A stretch of 64,000 bases of DNA from Lutraria lutraria (GCA_964023205.1 OZ026844.1:27750934-27814933); one strand, 5' to 3'; counted from the stretch's first letter, positions 25,401 through 34,483 are shown. The notes: generated by a model not told the origin, from the letters alone. Numbers and translations are program-made.

Positions 25401-28400
25401 AAAAAATCATACTGTTGTTAAAAGGAGATTGTTGCTCAAAAGACGGGGGCTATGGGTACTTGATTATTTATGATCGTTTTTGTGTGCATGTTTGTTCATT
25501 TAAAATTTGCAAATTTATCAGTATGCTTAAAACATGACGTCGCTCTGTCGCTGTAATAAATCATATTGATACATTATTTTTCACATTTAGGGTTCTGGGC
25601 TGGGGAACTTAAGCATTGCTGATGTTAAAATACATGTCGGAGCCGTACCATGTCATGTAGTGGAGATCTTTGACACAGGATTGGAATGTGTGTTAAGAGA
25701 CATGACTGATGTTGGAATGGGAATTAGAGAAAAAGTCACGGTATGTAAAGCTCATATACTGTGAAATCATTAATTTTCGTTGGGATCAATTTTCGTCGTT
25801 TTTACTAAAATGGCTATTTCGTGGGGACATAAATTCGTGGATTTTTTTTAAAAGAAATGCCTTATCTCCGCTTTGAATTCGTGGGGATTTGATTTCGTGG
25901 ATGAGCCGATCCACGAAATCCACGAAATTAAATCCCCAACGTAAATTTATGATTCCACAGTATATAGTCAAACCTGTAAACAAAGGCCACCTCCGGGAAA
26001 GACAAACTGCGGCTTTTATGGACAGGTGACTTTCATTCAAGGGTCTTTTTGTTCTTAATAACCGATGACAGTCCTTAAAATAAATACCTTTATTCACAGG
26101 GTGTCCTTTTTCCGGAGGTGACCGTTGATACAGGTTTGTCAACATTTATGTTGGAAATAGAATCAGTTAAGGAAGCTGTTTCTATGACCGTGACTTTTTA
26201 CTTGTTGAATTCATCATTGATTTGTTTGTTTATACTCGTGTTAAAGATTGACATTATTAAAATGCATACAGGACAGGTCTTTTTTTTATTTAAAATCTTC
26301 ATCTTACTGTATGTTTTTGGTCAATATACGTACATGTATATATGTGCACTTATTGACATTATGAGCAATTAATACGCTATAACCTGGCCTCTTATTTAAT
26401 ATTTTTCAGGGTAAGATAGGATTTCGAACCTATGATTTAGGAACGATTGCATTCCGAGATGCAGAACTCGGAATGTCAAGAGCACGCCCAGCAGAAACCC
26501 CAACATTGGACCTTAAGGGAATGTTGAAAGTATTTGGTGGAACAATTTTGGGCGCTATGTTCTTATTTATCGTAGGTTTTGCAATAAAACGAAAGTATCA
26601 GAATACTCGTGCGAAGAAAAACGAACGTTTTAGCGTCAGTTACCATGGAGACCGCAGAATATTAAACTTACAGGGACTTACAGAGAATTTAAACACAGAT
26701 ACACAGCAAAACAGAGCGAATGGTAAATCTCTTAATGCCTTTTATGGTCTGTTAATTGACTACATGTTTAAGTGTAATATTAACGGTCGTATATCAGACC
26801 TGCCTCCGTGGTCGAGTGGTTAATGTCGCTGACTTCAAATCACTGTAACCTCTGTGGTGTAAATTCTGGGAAAAAAATCATCTGAATTTCAAAGAATTCC
26901 GGGTTTTAGGGAGTCCGATTTTCACGGGTTTTACGTTATACTGTATATCTCTTACAATTCTTTCTAAGACTTTGACGAATAAAACAATACATAGAGGATA
27001 TTAAATGAGTGTGGATTCCGTATTGAATTTATTGAACGAGTTGAATAAAACAGTATGAAACGAGCCTCTGGTGAGAATGCCACGCTTATTTTCGTCACTA
27101 CCGTTGCTCAAATTGTTAAAATAAATTCAACATTAGTCCTGTGAAATTATAATTTTGAAAAGAAAACACGTATCAATCACTGTCTTTGCTTCATCAAGTT
27201 CATGATGTCACGTCGTGACGTCATTTACATATTACATGCACGGCCGTGCCATATCGTTTTTAAGGCACGGCCAAATCGGCACCGGTATGTGATAAATGTA
27301 ACTATGTCTTTAGATTACGTTGAAAGTAGACTGCAAAGAACTGACGCTGAAGCTTCAAGTTCTAAAGAAACTGATCCTTTGTTGCTGGACGAGGAGGCAC
27401 GTGACTTGTTTGAGAGAAAACATTTACTGATTCCGAGTGAGTTACTGGTCATTGGAGAAACGGTCGGACAAGGTATGGAATGAACATCAGACTTATTATA
27501 TATTGAAACTTTAGCTTCCATACAAAACGCTAGTATCATATTATATTTATTTATTAGTTTTAACGGCCCAGTCGACAACAATGGGAATTTCAGGGCCGTC
27601 CCAGAGAGAAGGGAAATAGTATACATGAGAACCGTGTTTTCATATATCTACTTTTTTCGGATAGTTTTCCTCGTTCTCCGGTATCTTCTCTGGTAGTTGT
27701 AATACAACTACCTGATCTTCTCTCTTTTCTCTTGGGCGGCAATAAAATGACCAAAGCTGTCAATTCTTAAAGATGATTTTAAAAATGCATCTATGATAAT
27801 TATTATGATACATGTTGTGTGATTCTTATGAAAGTGGTGGACATATACAGGTCTGTTGATAAACTCTACTTGATAAATATTTCTGACTTTCTGTAAAAAT
27901 GTGTTAACTTTCCATTTTACAATGACAGGAAACTTTGGATGTGTTTACAAGGGGTATCTACAGGAACCAGAGGAAAAATCGGAACGGATTGTAGCATGCA
28001 AAACACTACAAAGTAAGTTCCGAGTCAATGTTATTATATATTTTTTCTACGTCCTTTTTTGCTAGCTTAATAGTCAGTCGAGGAATTGGCATTAGTTCTT
28101 ATATACGTATGTTGTTTATTTTGTCACAATATGTAAAAAAAGACATGTATTTGTTGATAAATTCAATAAATAAATAAATAGAAAAAAAGATACATAAATA
28201 TATGAATAATTAATTTAAAAAATGTATAAATTATAACCAAATAGATAATTAATTAACTAATAAGATACATAAACAAATATCTAAATAAAACATAACTAAA
28301 TTGATAAATGAACAAATAACTAAATGAAAAAAATAACTAAATAGATAAATAACTTATTAAGTAAATGAATATATTAATTCTACATGTATCAATGTAAGAA

Positions 28401-31400
28401 AACATTGTGATCGAAGCTGAAACTTTACGATTTTGCAGGGAACAAGCCAAAAGATATGGATGTTAAATCCTTCTTGAAAGAAGCGCTGATCATGAAAGAC
28501 TTCCATCATGAAAATGTTATGGAACTTGTGGGGATCTGTCTGGGTATTGAAAAGTTACCCCTGGTCGTTCTACCCTTCATGAGAATGGGCGATGTCCTCA
28601 CCTATATCAGAAATGTTGATAACGTAAGTAGTACAGTAAAACACCTCAAAACAGGACCTATTCCAGGCTGGCCCGGTTTTCTGAACATTCCGGTTTTTAC
28701 GGAGATTCTAATAAAAAGTTCGAAAAAAATGGGACTTGGAAAATTGCCCGATTTTCAGGTAATCCGGTTTTCTGGGATTTTACTGTATAAAGAATAAAGT
28801 TCCTTTTCAGTTTCTGATTAGAATACACTTCGAAGAAACCGTGATAATGCGTTAAGTACTATTACAATAGAACATGGTGAATTCCTGGAATCTGAACTAT
28901 TAGTTATTTATAGTCATGTTTCATCGTATTCATTGAATTTTAAGTGTGATATAAAGGGTTTTGGTTATGACAAAATGATTACTTCATTTTACCCGATATG
29001 TCACTATTTGAGAGATCTTTATAACCGTGCTATACAGAATAGTGTATACATACGTTATGTAAACGGTGAATGACTGCGTCTGGTGAGGTAAGGAACGGCT
29101 CTTATTCTTGATCATTAAAAAGAAACTGATTTGATACACATTAATGAATATGACCTACAGAAAGCCTGTTGTACTTAATATCAGCTAAGTTTTCAATACT
29201 GTTAATAGAAAGAAATGCATCATGTGTTAACTATTGTAGGTACCAACGGTGAAGGATCTGGTCGTATTTGGTGTGGACATTGCTAATGGAATGTATTACT
29301 TATCTCAACTCAAGTTTGTTCACAGAGATCTTGCTGCAAGAAACTGCATGTATGTTATATATTTATTCTATGATACATAGAGGATATTAAATCAGTGTGG
29401 ATTCCGTATTGAATTTATTGAACGAGTTGAATAAACTCAATACGGAATCTAGACGAATTTAATATTCTTTTTTTCACATACACTAAAAATACGGCGAAAG
29501 CCAACATACCTGTTTGACATTGCTACTAACAAAAGAATGACACATGCGTAATAAGGCTTTTTAATCAGGAGCACATTATGAAACATCATAAAAATAATAA
29601 ATACGTGAGCATATCTAACGATATAAGCAGTGTCTTTGCTTACTCAAGTTGTTAAAATCAATTCAACATTACTCATGTGAAGTAATTAATATTGTTGACA
29701 TACAGCGTAGGAATAAATTCATGTGAATCGGCTCATTTGCATATTATATGCACGGCCGTGCCAAATCGTTTTTACGGTACGGCCAAAACGGCACGGTGAT
29801 AAAATATTATATTATACAGTACAACCTCTCCGGAGCGCTCACCTGTTGTGCAACAACTTCCCTTCAACAACAGCATGAGTTTTTCCACAGCATGATTTGA
29901 CTATCAACATTATCTTACAAGTTTGCAATTACATTGTAATTGTATACAATTTTAACTTAAAATATTGACACTGAAGTATGTTGTAAACAGAAATCACATA
30001 CAATGTATCACATATCGAACTGCGCAAGTTTAAATAACAACATGAAATCATATTTGTTCATGAACAGGATTGATGAAGATATGACGGTCAAGGTCGCCGA
30101 CTTTGGTTTGTCACGTGATGTTTATGAGAAGGAATATTACAGTTCTAACGACAAGAAAGCTCAACTTCCGATCAAATGGATGAGCCCAGAGAGTCTCGAA
30201 TTCGGATTGTTCACAACAAAATCTGACGTGGTAAGTCTGTAGTTGAAAAAAGTATGTTCCTGGTCACATATTCCATTAAAACAGGGTTGGTAGATAGGTA
30301 GGTAGGTAGATAGGTAGTGGAAGTTTTAATTGTTCTTGGAAGCGTATGGAAAGGAAAAAAAGAAAATAGATGTACTGTTCATAATGCCTAATAGATTGTC
30401 TAAATTTGCGTAGGTCGGGGAACCAGAAACAGATACTTTTTACGCTTTACTTGCATAAGATGTTGCAAGAGCCTGAATGTTATGCCGTGTTTTCAGTGTA
30501 AAATATCCATCTATGTTCAAGAAGTATTCAAGTTATGTTTACAATGATTTACTATAATTACTATAAACAAATGATACTACGTCATAATTATCTTGTGTAG
30601 GCATTTAAAAATTAGACAAGCAAGTCATAACAACCAATCATAAATATGCTGCATTTCATATCAAAGACACAAAGTGATGTACAAACGTTAAACAGCTAAA
30701 ACTAATCTTATAAGTATGACTGTTTAAGCATTTATCATTTTTATTTATGTGCAGTCAAACCTGTAAACAATGACCACCATTGGGAAAGATATAACGTGAC
30801 CTTTACTGACAGGTGGACTTTAGTCTGAGGTCAGTTTGTTCTAAACAATCAACGAAAGTTTTGTTTTAAAACTGGCCTGTAGTCACAGGGTTGGTTTTTA
30901 TTCGGAGGTGGCTAAAAACACTGGTTTTACTGTACATTTGTATAATTATTTAATATTTTAACTTTTACGTTTTATTTTATCAAGTGGTCGTTTGGTGTAG
31001 TTTTATGGGAGTTGTTAACAAGGGGAGTTAATCCATACCCAACTGTAGATAACTGGGATGTTCTCCGTTACTTGAAGGAAGATAGACGTCTAGGTAAACC
31101 GGATTTCTGCCCAGAAGAAATGTAAGTGACCATATTTTATCACAGCAACATGGTATACTTTTCCGTTCTTATGTTATTGTTTCAATCTTGTGATACATTT
31201 CCGTTCTTGTGATCCTTTTTCGTTCATGTGATATTTTTTGGTTATTTTTATATGTGGCTGAACTGGACTACGGAACCAATGCACTACCGAACCAGTTTAG
31301 TATAAAGCAATTGGTGTTAGTTTTATTTAATTGAATGGTATTGATGTTATCAACGTCCTTTGATTACAATCGGTACAAAATACATGTAGTAGCATTTCTG

Positions 31401-31875
31401 AAATTCTAAACCTCTGTGTCTTCTACTTTAGGTAGGTATACTCACATGAAAAAAAATGTGTGCGCTTTGTATGAGGGATGATATTGTATACTCATAAAAG
31501 CAAAATATTGACAAATTAGGTATTAACATGTGCTGATATACATTGGCTACACGATACTGAGTAAATGGATGCATTGTGTGAAGGTTTATTTTCTTCACTC
31601 ATGGTGATAAATCCGTAGCTCTAAACTTTATATTAACAAAACATTATGTCAAGTATATAAGTGAGCACTTTCTTTTCCGTGTAGTATATAGTTTCAATTC
31701 CTACAGGCACCGTATCATGCAATCATGTTGGGCGTGGAACCCGGATGACAGACCTCAATTCTCTGACCTAACCATCTCTATCCCGGATCTTCTGCGACGA
31801 TTGGAGCGGGCCTCTGAAAGGAGGAAACATTTGGCATCTCTTTCAGAGGAAAGAGAGAGCAATGAACAATTATAG
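15411..31875 (+). CDS. MET/RON-family receptor tyrosine kinase, 19 coding exons
   Basis: The protein is predicted to be a cell-surface tyrosine kinase receptor of the hepatocyte-growth-factor-receptor type. Exons: 15411-16427, 17086-17268, 17986-18111, 19372-19551, 19873-20060, 20396-20543, 20724-20884, 23363-23527, 24225-24327, 24875-25108, 25591-25740, 26410-26722, 27314-27472, 27929-28012, 28439-28623, 29240-29349, 30068-30230, 30985-31121, 31707-31875. They sum to 3975 bases with matching phases, giving 1324 residues (vertebrate MET is about 1390). Order: signal peptide (1-29), Sema (about 30-440), PSI (446-498), four IPT/TIG domains (503-885), membrane helix (926-944), kinase (about 1035-1310). 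Kinase residues: G1041/G1043, K1067, E1085, HRD 1160-1162, N1167, DFG 1180-1182, and activation-loop Y1188, Y1192, Y1193 spaced as in MET. The Sema-PSI-IPT-kinase order separates it from plexins, which lack a kinase. The 22-residue tail after the kinase has no tyrosine. The start is the first ATG after an acceptor and precedes a hydrophobic leader. Intron 8 appears to be GC-AG. Confidence 0.93.
17086..17268 (+). CDS. MET-like exon 2: Sema
   Basis: 61 codons, phase 0 to 0, after CTCCGTTTCAG and before GTTCTT. It completes the cysteine-bearing region beginning CNTHR in exon 1 and holds the Sema strand [17 protein letters not shown]. Confidence 0.9.
17986..18111 (+). CDS. MET-like exon 3: end of Sema
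   Basis: 42 codons, phase 0 to 0, after TTTCATCCTCAG and before GTGAGT. It encodes the last Sema blade ([20 protein letters not shown]), the usual stretch just ahead of the PSI domain. Confidence 0.92.
18165..18297 (+). mobile_element. MITE family B, partial
   Basis: It contains the ordered family blocks TTTTGTTCTAAACAATTAATGA, ATTCACAGGGTGACCTTTAT and GATTGACTGTA. It lies in intron 3, starting about 50 bases after the donor. The left end is missing. Confidence 0.75.
18560..18955 (+). pseudogene. LINE reverse-transcriptase C-terminal remnant
   Basis: Across three frames the sequence reads as the C-terminal end of a non-LTR retrotransposon ORF2: [20 protein letters not shown], then [11 protein letters not shown] in another frame, then a [10 protein letters not shown] / PWNILPA block. 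Several frameshifts and stops make it a dead copy. It lies in intron 3 of the receptor gene, in the same orientation. Confidence 0.8.
19258..19307 (-). repeat. Dispersed repeat D fragment
   Basis: On the minus strand this reads CGTAATTACTCGGGCATTTC followed by CGTACTGGGAAATACG, matching the start of the repeats at 414 and 36147. Confidence 0.6.
19372..19551 (+). CDS. MET-like exon 4: PSI domain
   Basis: 60 codons, phase 0 to 0, before GTAAGT. It is a cysteine-rich PSI module with [19 protein letters not shown] followed by GRC and a final C, on one exon. Confidence 0.94.
19873..20060 (+). CDS. MET-like exon 5: IPT/TIG 1, first part
   Basis: 188 bases, phase 0 to 2. It starts [20 protein letters not shown], the typical start of an IPT fold. 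Confidence 0.93.
20396..20543 (+). CDS. MET-like exon 6: IPT/TIG 1, end
   Basis: 148 bases, phase 2 to 0, before GTAAGT. It holds the LECVTS strand that closes the first IPT domain. Confidence 0.9.
20724..20884 (+). CDS. MET-like exon 7: IPT/TIG 2, first part
   Basis: 161 bases, phase 0 to 2, after CTCGATAG and before GTTAAG. It contains [17 protein letters not shown], the GG-T-ITI-G signature of an IPT domain. Confidence 0.9.
22009..22107 (+). mobile_element. tRNA-like SINE head
   Basis: It shows an A-box-like CGAGCGGTTAAGG and a B-box-like GAGTTCGAGCCC, and shares a CACTGACTT..AAATC.CTGTAACCT block with 26801-26860. The cloverleaf does not close, so it is a SINE remnant and not a tRNA gene. 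Confidence 0.6.
22198..22395. mobile_element. Inverted pair of SINE 3' ends
   Basis: The left half reads as the SINE tail on the minus strand (GTTGTTTAACGTTCCATTC) and the right half as the tail on the plus strand (CTAGGGCGGCTCTTAAAT, then AAGCTGTCGGGTGGGCGTTC). The two halves face each other and form an imperfect hairpin. Confidence 0.6.
23075..23252 (-). mobile_element. MITE family B copy
   Basis: It starts TACAGTCAAGTTTGGGTTAG and carries GTGGCCACC, the ATTGATTTTTTAGAACGAATTG block and GAAGGCCAC. The block order is opposite to the copy at 25966. It ends about 110 bases upstream of exon 8. Confidence 0.7.
23363..23527 (+). CDS. MET-like exon 8: end of IPT 2, start of IPT 3
   Basis: 165 bases, phase 2 to 2, after TGTTTATTACAG. 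It contains [17 protein letters not shown] (end of IPT 2) and [11 protein letters not shown] (start of IPT 3). To keep frame and homology it must end at AATAAG before GCACAA, i.e. a GC donor. No GT donor nearby preserves the IPT 3 start. Confidence 0.75.
23656..23970 (+). mobile_element. tRNA-derived SINE, near full length
   Basis: Head with GCGGTCTAGTGGTAACGC and GATTTGATTCCCGG; body with GTGTTCCCATCCAAGTACAG, GTAACGGTGCTATATATTTG and GCACGATAAATAACCAGG; tail with ACTCTGAAATGACC and a final AACAACAATTAAAAC. It is used here as the reference copy. It lies in intron 8. Confidence 0.8.
24225..24327 (+). CDS. MET-like exon 9: IPT/TIG 3
   Basis: 103 bases, phase 2 to 0, before GTACGT. With exon 8 it gives [18 protein letters not shown], the core of the third IPT domain. 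Confidence 0.9.
24533..24639. mobile_element. MITE family E copy
   Basis: It is bounded by TACAGTATAAAATCCC and GAATTTACTGTA, with internal inverted CCGGACT / GGTTTTCCGGGACTCC blocks shared with 28632-28787. About 107 bp. Confidence 0.7.
24875..25108 (+). CDS. MET-like exon 10: end of IPT 3, start of IPT 4
   Basis: 78 codons, phase 0 to 0, before GTAAGA. It contains [10 protein letters not shown] closing IPT 3 and [10 protein letters not shown] opening IPT 4, as in MET where a VP.P segment starts the last IPT. Confidence 0.92.
25303..25440 (+). mobile_element. MITE family A copy, degenerate
   Basis: CCAACCTCTCTAAAGCAACACC, TTGGGAATAATAAAATCATG and AGATTGTTGCTCAAAAGACG follow the family A order. 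The right end is lost. Confidence 0.65.
25591..25740 (+). CDS. MET-like exon 11: IPT/TIG 4
   Basis: 50 codons, phase 0 to 0, after TTTTTCACATTTAG and before GTATGT. The paired cysteines in [19 protein letters not shown] match the end of the last MET IPT. Confidence 0.92.
25758..25961. mobile_element. MITE family F, copy 1
   Basis: The ends are inverted: ACTGTGAAATCATTAATTTT at the left and TTTATGATTCCACAGT at the right. The interior has repeated TTCGTGG/CCACGAA palindromes. A near-identical 209-bp copy lies at 47378-47586. It starts 18 bases after the exon 11 donor. Confidence 0.85.
25966..26141 (+). mobile_element. MITE family B, near full length
   Basis: It runs from GTCAAACCTGTAAACAAAGG to GATACAGGTTTG, with terminal inversion and the internal blocks TTTTTGTTCTTAATAACCGATG and TTATTCACAGGGTG. 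It abuts the family F element with only a few bases between. Confidence 0.8.
26410..26722 (+). CDS. MET-like exon 12: stalk, membrane helix, juxtamembrane
   Basis: 313 bases, phase 0 to 1, before GTAAAT. It encodes the membrane segment [19 protein letters not shown] followed by the stop-transfer KRKYQN. The cytoplasmic start is basic. Confidence 0.93.
26801..26945 (+). mobile_element. SINE head joined to MITE family E fragment
   Basis: TGCCTCCGTGGTCGAGTGGT followed by CGCTGACTT and CACTGTAACCT is the tRNA-like head also seen at 22009. From about 26861 the sequence turns into the TTCCGGGTTTT..TTTTACG part of family E. Confidence 0.55.
26988..27285 (+). mobile_element. Repeat family G, copy 1
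   Basis: It starts TACATAGAGGATATTAAAT and ends in a GC-rich palindrome (GCACGGCCGTGCC, then GGCACGGCC). The same start and end flank the longer copy at 29374-29797. It also holds a 24-base block at 27081-27104 shared with the fold-back element at 58993. It ends 28 bases before exon 13. Confidence 0.75.
27314..27472 (+). CDS. MET-like exon 13: juxtamembrane to glycine loop
   Basis: 159 bases, phase 1 to 1. DPLLLDEE and [17 protein letters not shown] parallel the MET juxtamembrane (SPLL..., VIGPSSLIV) leading into the nucleotide loop. A DY pair at 990-991 lacks the arginine of the MET Cbl-binding DYR. Confidence 0.92.
27541..27780. mobile_element. Inverted pair of SINE 3' ends
   Basis: The left half (GTTTTAACGGCCCAGTCGAC) is a minus-strand SINE tail. 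The right half (CTTTTCTCTTGGGCGGC, then AAATGACCAAAGCTGTC) is a plus-strand tail. It is arranged like 22198-22395. Confidence 0.6.
27929..28012 (+). CDS. MET-like exon 14: kinase N-lobe
   Basis: 84 bases, phase 1 to 1, before GTAAGT. It completes [11 protein letters not shown] and carries the beta-3 lysine in VACKTL (K1067). Confidence 0.95.
28130..28400. repeat. Degenerate AAAT/GATA-type simple repeat
   Basis: Runs of AAATAAATAAAT and irregular ACTAAATAGATAAAT units fill most of intron 14. Confidence 0.7.
28439..28623 (+). CDS. MET-like exon 15: alpha-C helix and hinge
   Basis: 185 bases, phase 1 to 0, before [22 protein letters not shown] carries the alpha-C glutamate, and [11 protein letters not shown] is the hinge, closely matching MET. 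Confidence 0.95.
28632..28787. mobile_element. MITE family E inserted 8 bp after a splice donor
   Basis: Bounded by TACAGTAAAACACC and GGGATTTTACTGTA, with flanking TA and inverted CCGGTTTTCTG blocks. Only GTAAGTAG of the intron precedes it. Confidence 0.85.
29240..29349 (+). CDS. MET-like exon 16: catalytic loop
   Basis: 110 bases, phase 0 to 2, before GTATGT. It holds [12 protein letters not shown] with the catalytic aspartate D1162 and N1167. Confidence 0.96.
29374..29797 (+). mobile_element. Repeat family G, copy 2
   Basis: It has the same start (TACATAGAGGATATTAAAT) and end (GCACGGCCGTGCC) as copy 1. It is longer, with an extra hairpin GATTCCGTATTGA / TCAATACGGAATC. It starts 24 bases after the exon 16 donor. 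Confidence 0.75.
29815..29900 (+). mobile_element. MITE family A, left part
   Basis: TACAGTACAACCTCTCCGGA followed by CAACAACTTC..CAACAACAGCATGA matches the left half of family A. The right end is absent. Confidence 0.7.
30068..30230 (+). CDS. MET-like exon 17: activation loop
   Basis: 163 bases, phase 2 to 0, before [23 protein letters not shown] gives three tyrosines spaced as MET Y1230/Y1234/Y1235. [11 protein letters not shown] follows. Confidence 0.96.
30751..30934 (+). mobile_element. MITE family B, near full length
   Basis: From GCAGTCAAACCTGTAAACAA to ACTGGTTTTACTGTA, with the TTTGTTCTAAACAATCAACG block. It ends 50 bases upstream of exon 18. Confidence 0.8.
30985..31121 (+). CDS. 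MET-like exon 18: kinase C-lobe
   Basis: 137 bases, phase 0 to 2, before [25 protein letters not shown] is the alpha-F region of receptor tyrosine kinases. Confidence 0.96.
31707..31875 (+). CDS. MET-like exon 19: kinase end and short tail
   Basis: 169 bases ending in [19 protein letters not shown] closes the kinase. The tail is a charged stretch ([10 protein letters not shown]... EERESNEQL) without any tyrosine. Confidence 0.95.
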
Positions 31876-32240
31876 TTGTTGATTGTTCACACTTGATGAC
31901 CTCTTGACTGTTGTACATTTATTTGAAAACGTTTCATGTTATAATGACAATGCAGCATTTTTAGTCTGTAACTGCATCAGTAAATCGGTAACACAAATCA
32001 TTCACGAGACATGCATTGTTTTACTGATAATGTAGATATACATGTGCATTTTGTTGTCGTTTTTGTTCGTTTTGTTATTTGGTTTTATGTCGATACAACG
32101 GCCGTTGGCGTGATTTTTCCAATGATGGAGAAAGATCTTCGGTGTACAAATAGGTAGAATGAGCGACCTTCCGTAAGTTGGCTGAACAGCGACTTTTGGC
32201 CCCCGATGTAGCTCTTTTGACACAACACAAAGTATTACTA

Positions 32241-32246
32241 AATAAA
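32241..32246 (+). terminator. Candidate polyadenylation signal, MET-like gene
   Basis: AATAAA 366 bases after the stop codon, the nearest canonical signal I see. Use of this site is inferred. Confidence 0.45.
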
Positions 32247-32547
32247 TTAAATGTGGTTCTTACAACGTATAGTAAATGCACATAATTATTTATCATCAGT
32301 AGAGTGGTTGATTTTTCTTAGTTGACTGTACATATCTAGAAATGATAGCATATTGTCTTCAGGGCACTATTTTCATACTTCCCTCAATGATCTTCAAATT
32401 TAGGGCAATTTATAAATACCTCAGAATCATGTTTATCGTTCATAATAACATTCATGTTGTCACATTGTTTTTTTTTTTTGTTTTTTTTTTATATAATTGT
32501 GTTTGTAAGACCAGTTGCTACACCTCAATCTTAATCTAGTACTCTTT

Positions 32548-32615
32548 GGTGCCGCAGCTGTAGTCCAGTGACTTGTAACCCAGCGTCGAGGTTCAAATTC
32601 CTGTCACGGCAGGTC
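32548..32615 (+). mobile_element. tRNA-like remnant
   Basis: TGCCGCAGCTGTAGTCCAGT and GAGGTTCAAATTCCTGTCAC resemble A and B boxes, with partly matching acceptor ends (TGCCG/CGGCA). The T stem does not pair, so a SINE head or pseudo-tRNA is more likely than a gene. Confidence 0.4.
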
Positions 32616-33954
32616 ATACCCTTCTATGTAAATTTGACAAAAAATATCTATTTTCCTCCATATGTGTAGAAGTTGTCGGTTCCATGTTGATGGGTAAGTT
32701 AGTACTTGTTAGAATACAGTCCAGAAGGCTTCGAGCTGGCTAATTTTGCACACGTCGTACATAATTAATCAGTTTGAACTAAACAATATATACGACGGTC
32801 ACTGTAAATTGTAAACCTATTCATTAAACTTAATATTGAAATTCAGTAGATATTGGGATCAAAGCTATATTGTAAACTTAATTCTGCTGGTCAGAATTTG
32901 ATTAACAAAATCAGCCAAATGTGGTCATGCAGTTGGTGGCTTTCAATGGGTATAGTAACGTAAATTACTATTTTAGGTAAAACATTTATAATACTACTGG
33001 AAATGCCATTTCGTGACCTATGACCCTAAGGTTATAAAACCGGAGAATAATCTCATAGCTAAAATCTCAATTTTATTGTCGAGGAATTCTTGATGACAAT
33101 TCATTACTGTATAATGTTTAGATATATATTCAGCTCAAATACGCTGACAGAGAAATGTATTACCAATATGATTACTATTTTACCAGAGCTGTTTTTATTA
33201 ACAACACTTGACTGTAAGTATGGCTTTGAGCTTTGGAGACTAATCTCAATTTTTATAACCTCGGACCATGGGCTTTTTAAATGTGTCTTGATGCTAGCAA
33301 ATCTATATCTAACCTCATTTTTATGGGAACTGGGTATGTTTTAACACTACAGTTGGTTATATTATATTGCAAGCTTGAGCATATTTTGCATATATTTTAT
33401 GTGTGACCTTGTAAATGCTTTCAAAAAATGACCCTGTGTAAAATAAACTTTCTTTGCTTATTGTTTAGTTATGTTGTGTACTTCCGGATAAATCAGTTCT
33501 GGATACCACGTCTACAGAACGCATTTATATATATTTCATCATAACAATAATTATTACATTAAGTGCACAGAAATGTAAAAAGTGACATTTCAGTATCAGC
33601 TGTTGTTTACAAAATGTATGTAACATACACATATAAACACATAGACGTATACAACAAACATATAAACTACAAAACACTTAAACATAAAACAATAAACATA
33701 AAAACACAAAACATATTTTATTCGTAACAATTATCTTTTTATGTTTTTATCGCGACTGTAATATATTATTTTAGCAAAACTATTAAGGGAGGCAAATGAT
33801 GTAGTTTTACATTTAGGTCTGTTTTTATTATCTCCCTTAGTTGTCGTTTGATGTGTTTCTTTGTACAATCATGTGTAGTCATTATACAGTAGACCAGGGT
33901 TATAGTGTATTCCTGGAGTCACAATAATCACTTCATTATATCCGTACTTCACTA

Positions 33955-34058
33955 TACAGTACAACCTCTCCAAAGCAACACCCTTTGGGAGAAGCAAAAT
34001 TGTGTTGTTGTTGAGAGGTTGTTGTTCAAGAGAGGGCTGCTCTGGAGAGGTTGTACTG
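33955..34058 (+). mobile_element. MITE family A, compact reference copy
   Basis: TACAGTACAACCTCTCC on the left and GGAGAGGTTGTACTG on the right are perfect inverted ends of a 104-bp element. The middle has GCAACACC..TTGGGAGAAGCAAA and TTGTTGTTGAGAGGTTGTTG. This is the unexpanded version of the element at 8994-12141. Confidence 0.9.
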
Positions 34059-34109
34059 AACCTACAACATCGAAAATGAACACCTTGCTGTATTTCAATC
34101 TACGCTATG

Positions 34110-34265
34110 TACAGTGAAATATGTCTTAGTGACCACCTCTGTTTAAAGGTCGTCCTGTGAATAAAGGCCATTGATTATTCAGAACAAATTGTCCTCAGAG
34201 GTAAGGCTACCTGTCAACACAAAGGTCACATGGCGTCTTTCCTTAAGGTGGCCACTATTCACTGG
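34110..34265. mobile_element. MITE family B copy
   Basis: TACAGTGAAATATGTCTTAG, GACCACCTCTGTTTAAAGG, AATAAAGGCCATTGATTATT and a final GGTGGCCACTA. It shows, in single copy, the segment that is multiplied in the array at 12959. Confidence 0.75.
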
Positions 34266-34483
34266 ATACATACACTGACTTCTACCAAACCCACCAGTAT
34301 AGGTATCAGTACATGTATTTGTATTAATTGGAGGGGGTCCGATTATGTAACACATAATGACTGCCATGGCTTTAACCCACGGTTAGTCTCTCTATATATT
34401 TATAGGTGTCTGTATCACAGGTCCATCTATACTGTATATATTCATTAGTTGAAGGTTTGCTTATAAAAATATACAAGTTCGTG

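Noticed and set aside
15411..31875. Plexin or semaphorin as identity of the Sema-PSI-IPT gene
   Set aside because: Plexins carry a GAP-type cytoplasmic domain and semaphorins lack IPT repeats. Here a full tyrosine kinase follows in frame.
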